Assembly: GCA_964478075.1 (NCBI GenBank)
Contig: CAYZGO010000018.1
Location: 1-64,000 of the forward strand
From: DAOUEX01 sp034430235
GTDB taxonomy: Bacteria; Chloroflexota; Anaerolineae; UBA2200
Direction of reading: 5' to 3'
DNA length: 64,000 bases
The notes under the pieces were generated by a model, which did no database searches, was not told where the DNA came from, and was given only the letters and a program-made list of their open reading frames with translations. The position numbers and the translations under genes are program-made. Positions 16,111-23,440 of this stretch are shown here, piece after piece; within the stretch, counting starts at the first letter, position 1, and each line of letters opens with the position of its first letter.

Positions 16111-18610
16111 TTGTTTTCACTTTCCTCCTCCTTCTGCTGGCCCCCTTCGAGACCTTGTCAAGCAACGCTGCCGCCAGCACTTCGTCGACCGTGTCCACCA
16201 GAACGAACCGCATTTCTTTCTTAACGTCATCAGGCACATCTTCAAGGTCTGCCTCGTTCCGCTTGGGCAGAATTACTGTATCGAGACCGGCACGATGTGC
16301 AGCCAATACCTTCTCCTTGACTCCCCCGATGGGCAAGACCTGACCTCGCAGGGTAATCTCACCAGTCATACCCACCTTGGGGTTGACAGGCTTGCCTGTG
16401 AGCAACGATACGAGCGCTGTGGCCATGGTCACGCCCGCCGAGGGGCCATCCTTGGGGACTGCGCCGGCGGGAATGTGCATATGGATGTCACTCTTAGCAA
16501 AGAACCCTTCTGGGATACCGAAATCCTTTGCCTTGGAACGTACATAGCTCAGAGCGGCCTGCGCTGACTCCTTCATCACGTCGCCGAGTTGGCCCGTGAC
16601 CTGAAACCCTTTGTCGCCTGGCATGCGCGTGGCTTCGATAAAGATGATATCCCCACCGGACATGGTCCAGGCCACGCTTGTAGCTACTCCAGGAATCATT
16701 GTTCGTTCAGCAGCCTCAAAGAAGTAGCGAGGCCTACCCAGCATTTCAGCGACTACCTCCGGTGTGATCACTGTCTTGCCTGTCGCCTCTCCCGCCGCTA
16801 TCTTTGTGGCCACTTTGCGGCATGTCGAGCCTATCTCCCGCTCCAAGTTTCGCAGCCCAGCCTCGCGCGTATGATCGCGGATGATACGCCGCAGAGCGTC
16901 GTCGGTGAACTCGATTTCATCTTTGGTCAGTGCATTCTCACGCAATTGCCGTGGAATGAGATAACCGCGGGCAATCTTGATCTTCTCCTCTTCGGTGTAG
17001 CCCGAGAGTCTCAGGATCTCCATACGATCTCTCAGCGGCGCAGGGATGGGATCGAGCAGATTACCCGTGGTTATGAACATCACTTGCGACAGGTCAAAAG
17101 GCACGTCCAGGTAATGATCACGAAAATCGCGATTCTGGTCTGGATCGAGCACCTCGAGCAGGGCCGAGGCAGGATCGCCACGCCAGTCCGCACCGATCTT
17201 GTCCACCTCGTCCAGCATAAAGAGCGGATTCTTGGAACCCACGCGCTTGATAGCCTGGATAATCCGCCCAGGCATCGCACCGATGTAGGTACGGCGGTGT
17301 CCGCGTATCTCGGCTTCGTCACGCATTCCACCCAGAGACATGCGTACGAACTTGCGACCCAAGGCACGAGCGATAGACTGCCCCAGTGAGGTCTTGCCTG
17401 TGCCCGGAGGCCCCACAAAGCACAGGATAACGCCCTCCCGTTCACGGCGGATGTGATCTACTGGTTCCTCTTCTGCGGCCTTTTCCTCGCTCCCCTTGCG
17501 CTCCTGGCGCAACTTGCGAACCGCCAGATACTCCAGAATGCGTTCCTTGACTTTGTCCAGATCATAGTGGTCCTCGTCCAGCACCTGACGCACGCGCTGG
17601 ATGTCCAGGTTGTCCTCCGTAGTTACCTGCCACGGCATGTTGGTCAGCCAGTCGAGATAGGTCTTGATCACAGAGTACTCTGCGGCGGCAGGGGGCATCC
17701 TGGAAAGACGGCCCAGCTCGCGGCGAGCCTCTTTCTCTGCTTCGGGCGGCATACCCGCTTCATCAATCTTGGCCGTCAACTCATTGATCTCGGCTTGTTG
17801 CTCGTCCTCCTCGCCCAACTCCTTCTTGATGGCCTTGAGTTGCTCGCGCAGGTAGTACTCGCGCTGCATCTTCTGCATCTCTGACTGGGCCTGATCCTGG
17901 ATCTTCTTGCCCAGTTCCAGGACTTCTAGCTCCTTGTTCAGGACGATGTCCAGCTTCTGCAGCTTGGCGGTGACGCCATCAGCCTCCAGGATGGTCTGTG
18001 CGTCTGTCATGTCCATGCGCACGTAGGAAGCCACCAGGTAAGCAAGCTGCCGTGGGTCTTCCACGCCCAGCGTGGCCATGATCAACTCTTCTGGTATGTA
18101 GGGCATGAGCGAGGACATGCGCCGGAACAACTCGACCGTGTTGCGCATGAGCGCCTCAAGCTCAACTCCCTTTTCCACCACATCTGGGGCCATCTCCACC
18201 TTGGCCATCAGGTAAGGCTCAGTTTGGGTGAACTCCACGATCTTGATACGCTCCATACCTTGTACAAAGAGCCGAATGGTCGCATCTGGGGCCTTGGCAA
18301 AGCGAGAGATGGTGGCCACCGAACCAATGTGATACATGTCGTCAGGGCCCGGCTCCTCTATGCTTGCGTCCTTGAGGGCCACCAGGCCAATCAGACGGTT
18401 GCCAAGCACAACGTCATCCACCAGTTTGATAGAGCGGGGCTGGCCCACAATCAGAGGCAGTAGTATGGGAATAGGATACACAACGGTGTTCTTCAGGGGC
18501 AGAATGGGCAGGACTTCTGGGATAGTCGGACTTTCGTCAGTCTGTTCTGCTTGAGCCACTGGCGCCTTTTGTTCCGGATCTAACTTCTTGCCCATGGCAA
18601 ACAACCTCAT
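16097..18610 (-). CDS. lon: ATP-dependent protease Lon
   Basis: An 837-aa LonA protease that degrades damaged and regulatory proteins in the cytoplasm. The N-terminal substrate-binding domain (VLPILPLKNTVVYP) is followed by a coiled region (residues 185-300), the AAA+ module with Walker A GPPGTGKTS and sensor regions, and the C-terminal protease domain. The latter has catalytic Ser in KDGPSAGVTMA and Lys in PIGGVKEKVLAAHRAG. The start at ATG 18610 is chosen because GGAGGT lies six bases upstream; an ATG 51 bp further up has none. It lies between hsp20 and the PHP gene, forming a small proteostasis unit. Confidence 0.95.
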   Translation of the reverse strand: MRLFAMGKKLDPEQKAPVAQAEQTDESPTIPEVLPILPLKNTVVYPIPILLPLIVGQPRSIKLVDDVVLGNRLIGLVALKDASIEEPGPDDMYHIGSVATISRFAKAPDATIRLFVQGMERIKIVEFTQTEPYLMAKVEMAPDVVEKGVELEALMRNTVELFRRMSSLMPYIPEELIMATLGVEDPRQLAYLVASYVRMDMTDAQTILEADGVTAKLQKLDIVLNKELEVLELGKKIQDQAQSEMQKMQREYYLREQLKAIKKELGEEDEQQAEINELTAKIDEAGMPPEAEKEARRELGRLSRMPPAAAEYSVIKTYLDWLTNMPWQVTTEDNLDIQRVRQVLDEDHYDLDKVKERILEYLAVRKLRQERKGSEEKAAEEEPVDHIRREREGVILCFVGPPGTGKTSLGQSIARALGRKFVRMSLGGMRDEAEIRGHRRTYIGAMPGRIIQAIKRVGSKNPLFMLDEVDKIGADWRGDPASALLEVLDPDQNRDFRDHYLDVPFDLSQVMFITTGNLLDPIPAPLRDRMEILRLSGYTEEEKIKIARGYLIPRQLRENALTKDEIEFTDDALRRIIRDHTREAGLRNLEREIGSTCRKVATKIAAGEATGKTVITPEVVAEMLGRPRYFFEAAERTMIPGVATSVAWTMSGGDIIFIEATRMPGDKGFQVTGQLGDVMKESAQAALSYVRSKAKDFGIPEGFFAKSDIHMHIPAGAVPKDGPSAGVTMATALVSLLTGKPVNPKVGMTGEITLRGQVLPIGGVKEKVLAAHRAGLDTVILPKRNEADLEDVPDDVKKEMRFVLVDTVDEVLAAALLDKVSKGASRRRRKVKTSVKQ

Positions 18611-18676
18611 GCACTTACCTCCATTCACTGCATAAAGACAACCAGATGCATGCATCTCCAAGCTGTGTGCCGTTGT

Positions 18677-19126
18677 TCAGCCTCCGCATTTGATCACTAC
18701 TACAACGGGCACCTTGTGCTCCCGCTGCGCCTTCGGCAATTTGACATAGAGAAAGCCCTTGTCATAGTCAGCTTTGGCACCAGCTTCCTCAACGTCACAG
18801 GGCAGGTGCACTTCGCTGTGAAACGCGCCGTAACTGATCTCCATCTGTTGGTAGGCCAACTTTGCTGCAGGATCGTCACGGTGGCCAGACACTGTCAGAA
18901 CGCGTCCGTGAAGGCGCACGGTAAGACCGTCCTCGCTTACACCAGCGACTTCGATCTTGACCGTGACGTGGGAACCAGTTTCGTAGACATCTGTCGGCGG
19001 ATGCCAGACACGTGGTCGTCCCGGCGAGACCATTTCACGGCTCGTTCCCAGCGAAACGAAAAGATGGCCGAGCCAGGGGTTATCGGACTCTCTGTCCCTC
19101 ACTTGCACCTTCTCCATACTCCACAT
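18677..19126 (-). CDS. Hsp20-family small heat-shock protein
   Basis: A 149-residue alpha-crystallin-domain chaperone that holds unfolding proteins in an ATP-independent way. The core runs from PPTDVYETGSHVTVKIEVAG through HGRVLTVSGHR to KGFLYVKLPKA. The start is ATG 19126 (MWSMEKVQVRD), with AAAGGA seven bases upstream. The longer frame from 19195 would begin upstream of the -10 box and cannot be transcribed from the promoter seen here. It is followed by lon on the same strand, a common stress pairing. No CIRCE element was found in the short leader. Confidence 0.88.
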   Translation of the reverse strand: MWSMEKVQVRDRESDNPWLGHLFVSLGTSREMVSPGRPRVWHPPTDVYETGSHVTVKIEVAGVSEDGLTVRLHGRVLTVSGHRDDPAAKLAYQQMEISYGAFHSEVHLPCDVEEAGAKADYDKGFLYVKLPKAQREHKVPVVVVIKCGG

Positions 19127-19166
19127 AGGCGTTCCTTTCCTTCTATCAGTCAAAAATTGTATACAT

Positions 19167-19195
19167 ATTATACCACTAGATAAGATAAAAACCAA
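19167..19195 (-). promoter_or_regulatory. Sigma-70-type promoter for hsp20-lon
   Basis: On the minus strand TTGGTT (19190-19195) and TATAAT (19167-19172) are separated by 17 nt, placing the start about 35 bp before the hsp20 ATG. It diverges from the promoter at 19226-19254. Confidence 0.6.
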
Positions 19196-19225
19196 AGTAG
19201 TTGCGCTGCAGTAGCTTATTGGACT

Positions 19226-19254
19226 TTGACCTTGAAGCGCATTTGCCCTATACT
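19226..19254 (+). promoter_or_regulatory. Sigma-70-type promoter for the MNT/HEPN leader
   Basis: TTGACC (19226-19231) and TATACT (19249-19254) are separated by exactly 17 nt. The predicted start, near 19261, coincides with the beginning of a structured segment. The promoter is back to back with that of hsp20. Confidence 0.65.
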
Positions 19255-19260
19255 TCCATT

Positions 19261-19420
19261 ATGGCCGGACGTGATGAGGATTTCCATTTAGCATCCCAAA
19301 GTGCCGGGATCAGCAGGCGGGATTTCCGTATAACACACCAGTCGAAACTGGACGGAAAGCTTCCGTCTGATGCAGCAACCGGGGGAGCCGGACGTCACGT
19401 GAGAAATCGGGGGAGTTCAA
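19261..19420 (+). promoter_or_regulatory. Structured 5' leader, unidentified cis-RNA candidate
   Basis: This segment of 160 nt lies between a strong promoter and the MNT start codon. Four helices can be drawn by eye. ACGTGA (19269-19274) can pair with TCACGT near 19395 and close the whole. Inside are ATCCC/GGGAT, CCAGT-CGAA-ACTGG, and GACGGAA-AGC-TTCCGTC. CCGG pairs may add a fifth. The last part leads to the ribosome site GGGGGAG. It matches none of the riboswitch classes I can recall. It may be a regulatory leader or merely a folded relic. Confidence 0.45.
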
Positions 19421-19741
19421 ATGGCAGTGACAACAAACGAAACAGTGCAGAGATGCAAAAGCGTTCTTGAGAGTCACTACCGTTCCCGCTTCAAGGGCTT
19501 GATTCTATACGGGTCTGTAGCTCGCAATCAAGTAAGCTCGGTCAGCGACATCGATTTGCTCGTTTTGTTGAACAAACCGTTTGACTATTTTCACGAACTA
19601 CGTCGCATTGTCGACTTGCTCTATCCGATACAACTCGAGTCCGAACAACTCATTTCTGCCAAGCCAGCAACCGTGGACGAGCTTGAGCATGGAGTCCTTC
19701 AACTTTATCACAATGCCAAAAGAGAGGGATTATTGCTATGA
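19421..19741 (+). CDS. MNT-type nucleotidyltransferase (antitoxin of HEPN/MNT pair)
   Basis: A 106-aa minimal nucleotidyltransferase. The signature LILYGSVARNQVSSVSDIDL at residues 27-46 (GSxAR, then SDID with the metal-binding Asp pair) is intact. In HEPN/MNT modules this partner adenylylates and silences the HEPN RNase. The start at 19421 has GGGGGAG seven bases upstream. It overlaps the next gene by 4 bp (ATGA), which fits the usual two-gene toxin-antitoxin layout. The leader is unusually long and folded. Confidence 0.85.
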   Translation: MAVTTNETVQRCKSVLESHYRSRFKGLILYGSVARNQVSSVSDIDLLVLLNKPFDYFHELRRIVDLLYPIQLESEQLISAKPATVDELEHGVLQLYHNAKREGLLL

Positions 19742-19947
19742 CGCGGAAGTACGCAGCCGAGATAGCGGCAAATCTGGAACGCGCTGCGGCATCCCTGCGA
19801 GCAGCTGAAGAGCTGGCGTCACACGGCTATTACGATTTTGTGGCTTCACGGGCGTATTATGCAGCTTTTTATGCAGCAACAGCCGTTTTGCTCTGCGAAG
19901 AGTTGGAATTCAGCAAGCACAGCGGCGTGATAGCATCCATACAATAG
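19738..19947 (+). pseudogene. HEPN-domain protein, truncated
   Basis: Only 69 codons, where HEPN partners usually have about 120-135. The N-terminal half is normal: LERAAASLRAAEELASHGYY, then DFVASRAYYAAFYAATAVLL and LEFSKHSGVIAS. A stop then replaces the second half, and the following sequence does not resume the domain in any frame I could recognise. The part lost is where the remaining helices lie, so the toxin is probably inactive. The break coincides with the left edge of the cassette-like region, suggesting a rearrangement there. Confidence 0.65.
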
Positions 19948-20002
19948 AAGAACAAAGAATCAGGCACATCCGGCACGAATGAGCAAACATAAGCGGTGAT
20001 GG

Positions 20003-20242
20003 ATGGAACCGGGATTCAAGATCCTCAGTGAAATCAGGGATATCCAGACAATTGCAGCAGGTGGAGACGTATATATTCGGCGCTACCTGGAGCGCACTTA
20101 TGGCAAAGGGCGTTGGCGGAAGATGAACGGCGTAGCGACGGTGGAACTTGCAGACGGTACAATCTGCGAAGCCGAGATACACTGGTATGAGGCACATGGC
20201 ATAGGCCGTAGGGATTTCAAAATCAAGAGGGTGATTCGATGA
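20003..20242 (+). CDS. Small hypothetical protein, 79 aa
   Basis: A basic 79-aa protein (MEPGFKILSEIRDIQTIAAG to FKIKRVIR). The C-terminal half resembles a small beta-barrel: GVATVELADGTICEAEIHWY. No catalytic motif or membrane segment is seen. It overlaps the next gene by 4 bp (ATGA), so the two are translated together and may form a functional pair. Such paired small ORFs are frequent in toxin-antitoxin-rich islands, but there is no direct sign of toxin activity here. Confidence 0.55.
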   Translation: MEPGFKILSEIRDIQTIAAGGDVYIRRYLERTYGKGRWRKMNGVATVELADGTICEAEIHWYEAHGIGRRDFKIKRVIR

Positions 20243-20466
20243 GAGAATTCGTCATCTGCATCAACAATGAGAATAATCCGGCAAGTCTGATCGTGGGCAA
20301 AGTCTACCGCAGGTTGCCGGATCCGGAAGCGGAGGTGCATAACATGCTCCGCATCGTTGATGAGGATAAATCGGAGTCTGATGGCTATCTTTATCCGGCA
20401 TCAATGTTTGCACCTGTCGAACTGCCGGAAGTAGCAAAGCGGGTGTTGATGACAGCGGGGGACTGA
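20239..20466 (+). CDS. Small hypothetical protein, 75 aa
   Basis: A 75-aa acidic protein of a type commonly seen as a hypothetical in cyanobacterial and Chloroflexota islands: an ICINNENNPASLIVGKVYRR opening, then RIVDEDKSESDGYLYPASMF and a final helix. It looks like an SH3-like barrel, probably binding a protein. It overlaps the preceding gene by 4 bp. No function can be assigned. Confidence 0.55.
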   Translation: MREFVICINNENNPASLIVGKVYRRLPDPEAEVHNMLRIVDEDKSESDGYLYPASMFAPVELPEVAKRVLMTAGD

Positions 20467-20521
20467 ATGGGAGCAGTGCTTCTGATTGCTGCTGAAAGCG
20501 CCGCTTTTGCGCCAAGAAGCC

Positions 20522-20591
20522 GCCTAACCCCCGCTGCAGCCAACCCGCCTCCGCTGGCGCTCCGGCAGGCAACTGAGCTTTATCGTTAGCT
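20522..20591 (+). repeat. attC-like site A
   Basis: It starts with GCCTAAC (matching RYYYAAC) and ends with GTTAGCT (close to GTTRRRY). The five outer bases CTAAC/GTTAG pair. The interior GCTGCAGCCAACCCGCC and GGCAGGCAACTGAGC can pair imperfectly. The size (70 bp) and position between a small gene and the next single gene fit an integron recombination site, though the core is degenerate. Confidence 0.4.
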
Positions 20592-20868
20592 GGCCCCAAG
20601 CTCGAGCAGGAGTCTCGATGTTTCAACACCAAAAGATAGCCAAGACTTTATGGGCGAGCAGCGTCTGCCCAGGATTGAAATCCGTGGCTGAAGGTGAAAA
20701 GCGCCTGCAGGCGCTGAGTCAGCCAAGTGGTAGCCAGGGGTTGAAATCCGCAAGTCAAAGACTTCCAAAGTCTCAGAGACTTTGGAAGTCTTTAAGTAGC
20801 TAGCGCCCACAGGACAGGCGGGCCAATTCGTAACCCAGACAATGGCTAAAACGAATAGGAGGTTTACG
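20592..20868. repeat. Spacer with dispersed palindromes
   Basis: This spacer holds a 16-bp palindrome AGCGCCTGCAGGCGCT (20700-20715), two copies of GGNTTGAAATCCG (about 20674 and 20739), and a perfect 17-bp stem, AAAGACTTCCAAAGTCT with its complement, at 20757-20793. None is followed by a T-run, so these look like mobile small repeats rather than terminators. Confidence 0.6.
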
Positions 20869-21249
20869 ATGGCAAACACGTTTGGTTGGGTTGAGATAAA
20901 GACAAGACACATAGAGGAAACAGCAAACTTCTATCAAAGCTTGTTTGGGTGGAAGATAGTCCAAGAAGATACCGCAGAAGGGTTCGATGTCTGGATTTTT
21001 GATACGGGCGGTGAACCACGGGTAGAGAACCTTCGAAGAGGAGGGATATGGTCAAGGCCTGCTGGTGAACCTCTCGGTGTAGTCGTCTACATTGAAGTGG
21101 ATGATATCGAGACCATTCTAGAGAAGGTGACAGAACTAGGTGGAAAGGTCGTCGGCCCTAAGACTCCACAGGGCTCTTCTTATAGGGCGTATTTTGCCGA
21201 TCCCAGCGGCAACATGTTTGGACTCTGGGAACAAGGGAGCGCCGGCTAG
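20869..21249 (+). CDS. VOC-family (glyoxalase-like) protein
   Basis: A 126-aa vicinal-oxygen-chelate fold protein: one beta-alpha-beta-beta-beta module at FGWVEIKTRHIEETANFYQS and a second at VVVYIEVDDIETILEKVTEL, ending YFADPSGNMFGLWE. Members act as dioxygenases, glyoxalases or antibiotic-binding proteins; the substrate cannot be told. The ATG at 20869 has an ideal AGGAGG site, so it is preferred over 20842. It is a single gene with palindromic spacers on both sides, as expected of a cassette gene. Confidence 0.8.
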   Translation: MANTFGWVEIKTRHIEETANFYQSLFGWKIVQEDTAEGFDVWIFDTGGEPRVENLRRGGIWSRPAGEPLGVVVYIEVDDIETILEKVTELGGKVVGPKTPQGSSYRAYFADPSGNMFGLWEQGSAG

Positions 21250-21440
21250 TGCTGCTTTGCCTAACGAGGCTTAGAGGGTGTTTGAGAAGCCCTCTCCATC
21301 CCCCGCCTCGCTTGCTCGGCACCCCCTTCCTCTCCCCAGTTTGGGAGAGGAAGGGGGTTGGGGAAAGGTGAGGGCCAATCCCTACCACTTTCCAAACACG
21401 CTCCTAGGTATTCCTTAGCGCAAATGAGGTAGTGGGCACG
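21250..21440. repeat. Spacer with GCCTAAC box and 15-bp hairpin
   Basis: GCCTAAC at 21259-21265, ten bases after the VOC stop, could be the 5' core of a cassette site. A perfect stem-loop CCCCCTTCCTCTCCC / GGGAGAGGAAGGGGG (21322-21357) belongs to a repeat type widespread in bacterial spacers. It may have interrupted the recombination site. Confidence 0.5.
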
Positions 21441-21566
21441 TACCAACTCGCCGGAGCGGACGCGGCTATCAGGCGCGGTTGCGGGCTTTGGCCGGGCCTA
21501 CCAACGGGCTGGTCGGCGAGCGCTCCTTGCTTGGGCCCCCGGTGGCTCAGCTCAGAGCCGTCAGGT
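21441..21566 (+). repeat. attC-like site D
   Basis: A 126-bp imperfect palindrome. GTACC at the left (box TACCAAC, 21441-21447) pairs with GGTAC at the right (box GTCAGGT, 21560-21566). It shares GGAGCSGACGCGGCT and GGCTCAGC with site C at 22564-22692, in the same order, which indicates the same class of element. Confidence 0.45.
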
Positions 21567-21594
21567 ACAGTTCCGAGTACAGGGAGGGACGATC

Positions 21595-21990
21595 GTGGCA
21601 AACATCAAGAACGCTGGCGACCGGGCAACAAAGTGGATACACTGGGCTGCCCGCGGAATAGGCTCATTGGTAGCGGCGCTTTGGCTGTTCGTGGGCGTTG
21701 TCTCTGCGATGTATGAAACGGGTCCGCGGTCGTGGGAGGACACGGTAATGGCAGGTCTAATGATCACGTCGGTGTTGGGTGTCCTTATCGCCTGGTGGAG
21801 GGAGGGGATCGGCGGAACGATAGTAGTAATCTGCGGCGTTGCCCACAGTACGTTCGCATACGTTGTTGCCGGTCACAATAGGCTCCTTGCCGTACTGGTG
21901 TCGGGCGGACCCTTCTTGTTGATTGGGATTCTGTTTCTCACAAGCTGGTGGAGAACAACAAGGCGGAGGGTTCCCCAGAGCCGCGCCTAG
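21595..21990 (+). CDS. Small integral membrane protein, 131 aa
   Basis: GTG start at 21595 with GGAGGGAC upstream. Four membrane helices are predicted: residues 22-42 (IGSLVAALWLFVGVVSAMY), 50-68, 75-95 and 99-120. The ends are basic. It resembles a widespread family of unassigned four-helix proteins that often appear as lone genes in cassette or accessory regions. The stop codon lies inside the next palindromic site (GCGCCTAGC), an arrangement seen in integron cassettes. Confidence 0.65.
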   Translation: MANIKNAGDRATKWIHWAARGIGSLVAALWLFVGVVSAMYETGPRSWEDTVMAGLMITSVLGVLIAWWREGIGGTIVVICGVAHSTFAYVVAGHNRLLAVLVSGGPFLLIGILFLTSWWRTTRRRVPQSRA

Positions 21991-22091
21991 CAGGTTGCTG
22001 CCGCCCTGTACTTGGCCGTACTGCCGTGCGCCCTTTGGCTCAGTACAAAGGGGACAAGCCTGAGCCGCCGCTCAGCTGGCAGTCGTTAGGC
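21985..22091 (+). repeat. attC-like site B
   Basis: The 5' box GCCTAGC (21985-21991) and the 3' box GTTAGGC (22085-22091) make a 9-bp outer match, GCGCCTARC against GTTAGGCGC, with one mismatch. GTTAGGC fits the integron core GTTRRRY exactly. GCTGCCGCC on the left pairs partly with GAGCCGCCGCTCAGC on the right. The site starts within the stop of the preceding gene. Confidence 0.5.
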
Positions 22092-22154
22092 GCAGCTTGT
22101 CAACGTGTGCAGGAGTCCCCTGGCTCTCTCTACGTGCGAGAAAAAGGAGTGACT

Positions 22155-22535
22155 ATGGCTACTCCCAGGTATACTAAAGCAGAGCTTTGGGAGAGAGTTC
22201 GGTCTGTCTGGAGAAGAGGCAGTTCATACTTCTCCTTGGTGCAGAAGAGGAAGTACGTGATGATTTCCTTGGATGAGGCCAGGAAGCGCTGCATCTTTGA
22301 GTATGAAAGCGGGAGGCAGAAATCGATCCCACTGGCGGAGTTGTACGCCCTCTACAGGGAACTCTACAAGAGAGGAGAGCTTCCGAGAAGCTATCTGAGG
22401 GATCCCGAGAATTCTCTGCGGGTTGTGGGGCGCAAGTCCTGGCACGCACCGGGCGCAGCTATGTATGCGCTCTTCCCTCTCTTGGACGACACCATCAAAG
22501 TGATGGAGGGGGGGCATTTGTTTGTGGAAGGCTGA
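22155..22535 (+). CDS. Hypothetical protein, 126 aa
   Basis: ATG 22155 with AAGGAG upstream. It is basic and soluble. The N-terminal part (TKAELWERVRSVWRRG) looks helical, followed by a beta segment (KYVMISLDEARKRCIFEYES), then a helix (SIPLAELYALYRELYKRGEL) and SYLRDPENSLRVVGRKSWH. The pattern is reminiscent of small DNA-binding or restriction-associated proteins, but there is no definite motif. It stands alone between two attC-like sites. Confidence 0.6.
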   Translation: MATPRYTKAELWERVRSVWRRGSSYFSLVQKRKYVMISLDEARKRCIFEYESGRQKSIPLAELYALYRELYKRGELPRSYLRDPENSLRVVGRKSWHAPGAAMYALFPLLDDTIKVMEGGHLFVEG

Positions 22536-22563
22536 GAGGCATTCTGCGATTCAGAGCGGCTGC

Positions 22564-22692
22564 GCCTAACAGCTCGCTGGAGCCGACGCGGCTGCCGCCG
22601 CGATGAAACAGCGGGGCGCTGCCCGGCTTCGAGCAGGTCAGCGGAAGGCTTCTGCCCGCCGCGCCGCGCGGCTCAGCCCGCTGCCGTCAGGC
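22564..22692 (+). repeat. attC-like site C
   Basis: The most convincing of the set. GCCTAAC (22564-22570) and GTCAGGC (22686-22692) form the ends. The left arm GGAGCCGACGCGGC and the right arm GCCGCGCGGCTCAGC pair except for single unpaired bases on one side, the extrahelical-base pattern typical of folded attC. Length 129 bp. Confidence 0.55.
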
Positions 22693-22755
22693 GGCACTGG
22701 ATGATACCAGGCATGCACAATGTGAAAAAGCTCAGATGACAACCAAAGCTCGGAC

Positions 22756-23181
22756 CTATCCCTGAGGGACGAAAGTGAGTGCCTCACCATCCGATCTGTA
22801 GATCTGCAACTGTTCACCGACGAACTGGAAGGTTTGGGCATCCGTCAAGAACTCCATGAACATCGTCTCCTGCTCCATGATGCCCTCCGGTTCCAGGCAG
22901 GCCATCTCGGTAATCGCAATCTGGCCCACTGAGATCGTATTATCACTGACCTGATACGATCCCCCATAGGAGTTGCAGCTAGCCAATCCGCGAACCTGTC
23001 CATTCTCGAATGTTGCAGTAATGGTCGTTCCGACGATCGGTCTGGATTTGCGATATGCCATCAATACCCATGATGTGCCATCCAGTGGATCGCTAGCGGC
23101 TGAATCAGTCCTGCTACAGGCTGCCAACGAGAGTATGATCATTCCAGCAAGAGTAACCATAGCTACGTGTTTCATCTTCAC
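22756..23181 (-). CDS. META/HslJ-domain lipoprotein
   Basis: A 141-aa lipoprotein: signal MKMKHVAMVTLAGMIILSLA then lipobox LAAC. The META domain (HslJ family) follows with LDGTSWVLMAY, the family pattern FENGQVRGLASCNSYGGSY, and AITEMACLEPEGIMEQETMF. HslJ-type proteins are heat-inducible or linked to novobiocin tolerance in E. coli; the biochemical role is unknown. It is the only clearly minus-strand gene in the cassette-like region, and reversed genes do occur in such arrays. Confidence 0.82.
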   Translation of the reverse strand: MKMKHVAMVTLAGMIILSLAACSRTDSAASDPLDGTSWVLMAYRKSRPIVGTTITATFENGQVRGLASCNSYGGSYQVSDNTISVGQIAITEMACLEPEGIMEQETMFMEFLTDAQTFQFVGEQLQIYRSDGEALTFVPQG

Positions 23182-23440
23182 AATGCTGCATCCTTTCCTG
23201 TTCTATTGCCAATACTCAAGACGTCGATCAACTTGCTGGAGTTCCATCAGGATGCAGTCAGGGCTGCCTTGTCCAGTGTGCTCAGCCGGCGCGGCGGGTG
23301 ATGCGTAAGCCGTCGTCGGGCACGCTGAGATCAGAAGCAGTGGGTTTGGACAGGCCAGGGCACTGGTGGGGGCGTCGTGCGCCCCTTGGTGTGCTGCACT
23401 TGGCGTGAATTGGGCGCGCCGTTGTTAGGAGGGACTGCGC

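Noticed and set aside
16097..18610. BrxL-type phage-defence Lon-like protein
   Set aside because: The full N-terminal, AAA+ and Ser-Lys protease domains of housekeeping LonA are present, and no BREX genes are adjacent.
19261..19420. Hammerhead ribozyme
   Set aside because: TGATGAG near 19272 and CTGATGC near 19366 resemble the core, but the conserved C3 or A9 is missing and no helix I/III arrangement with a cleavage site fits.
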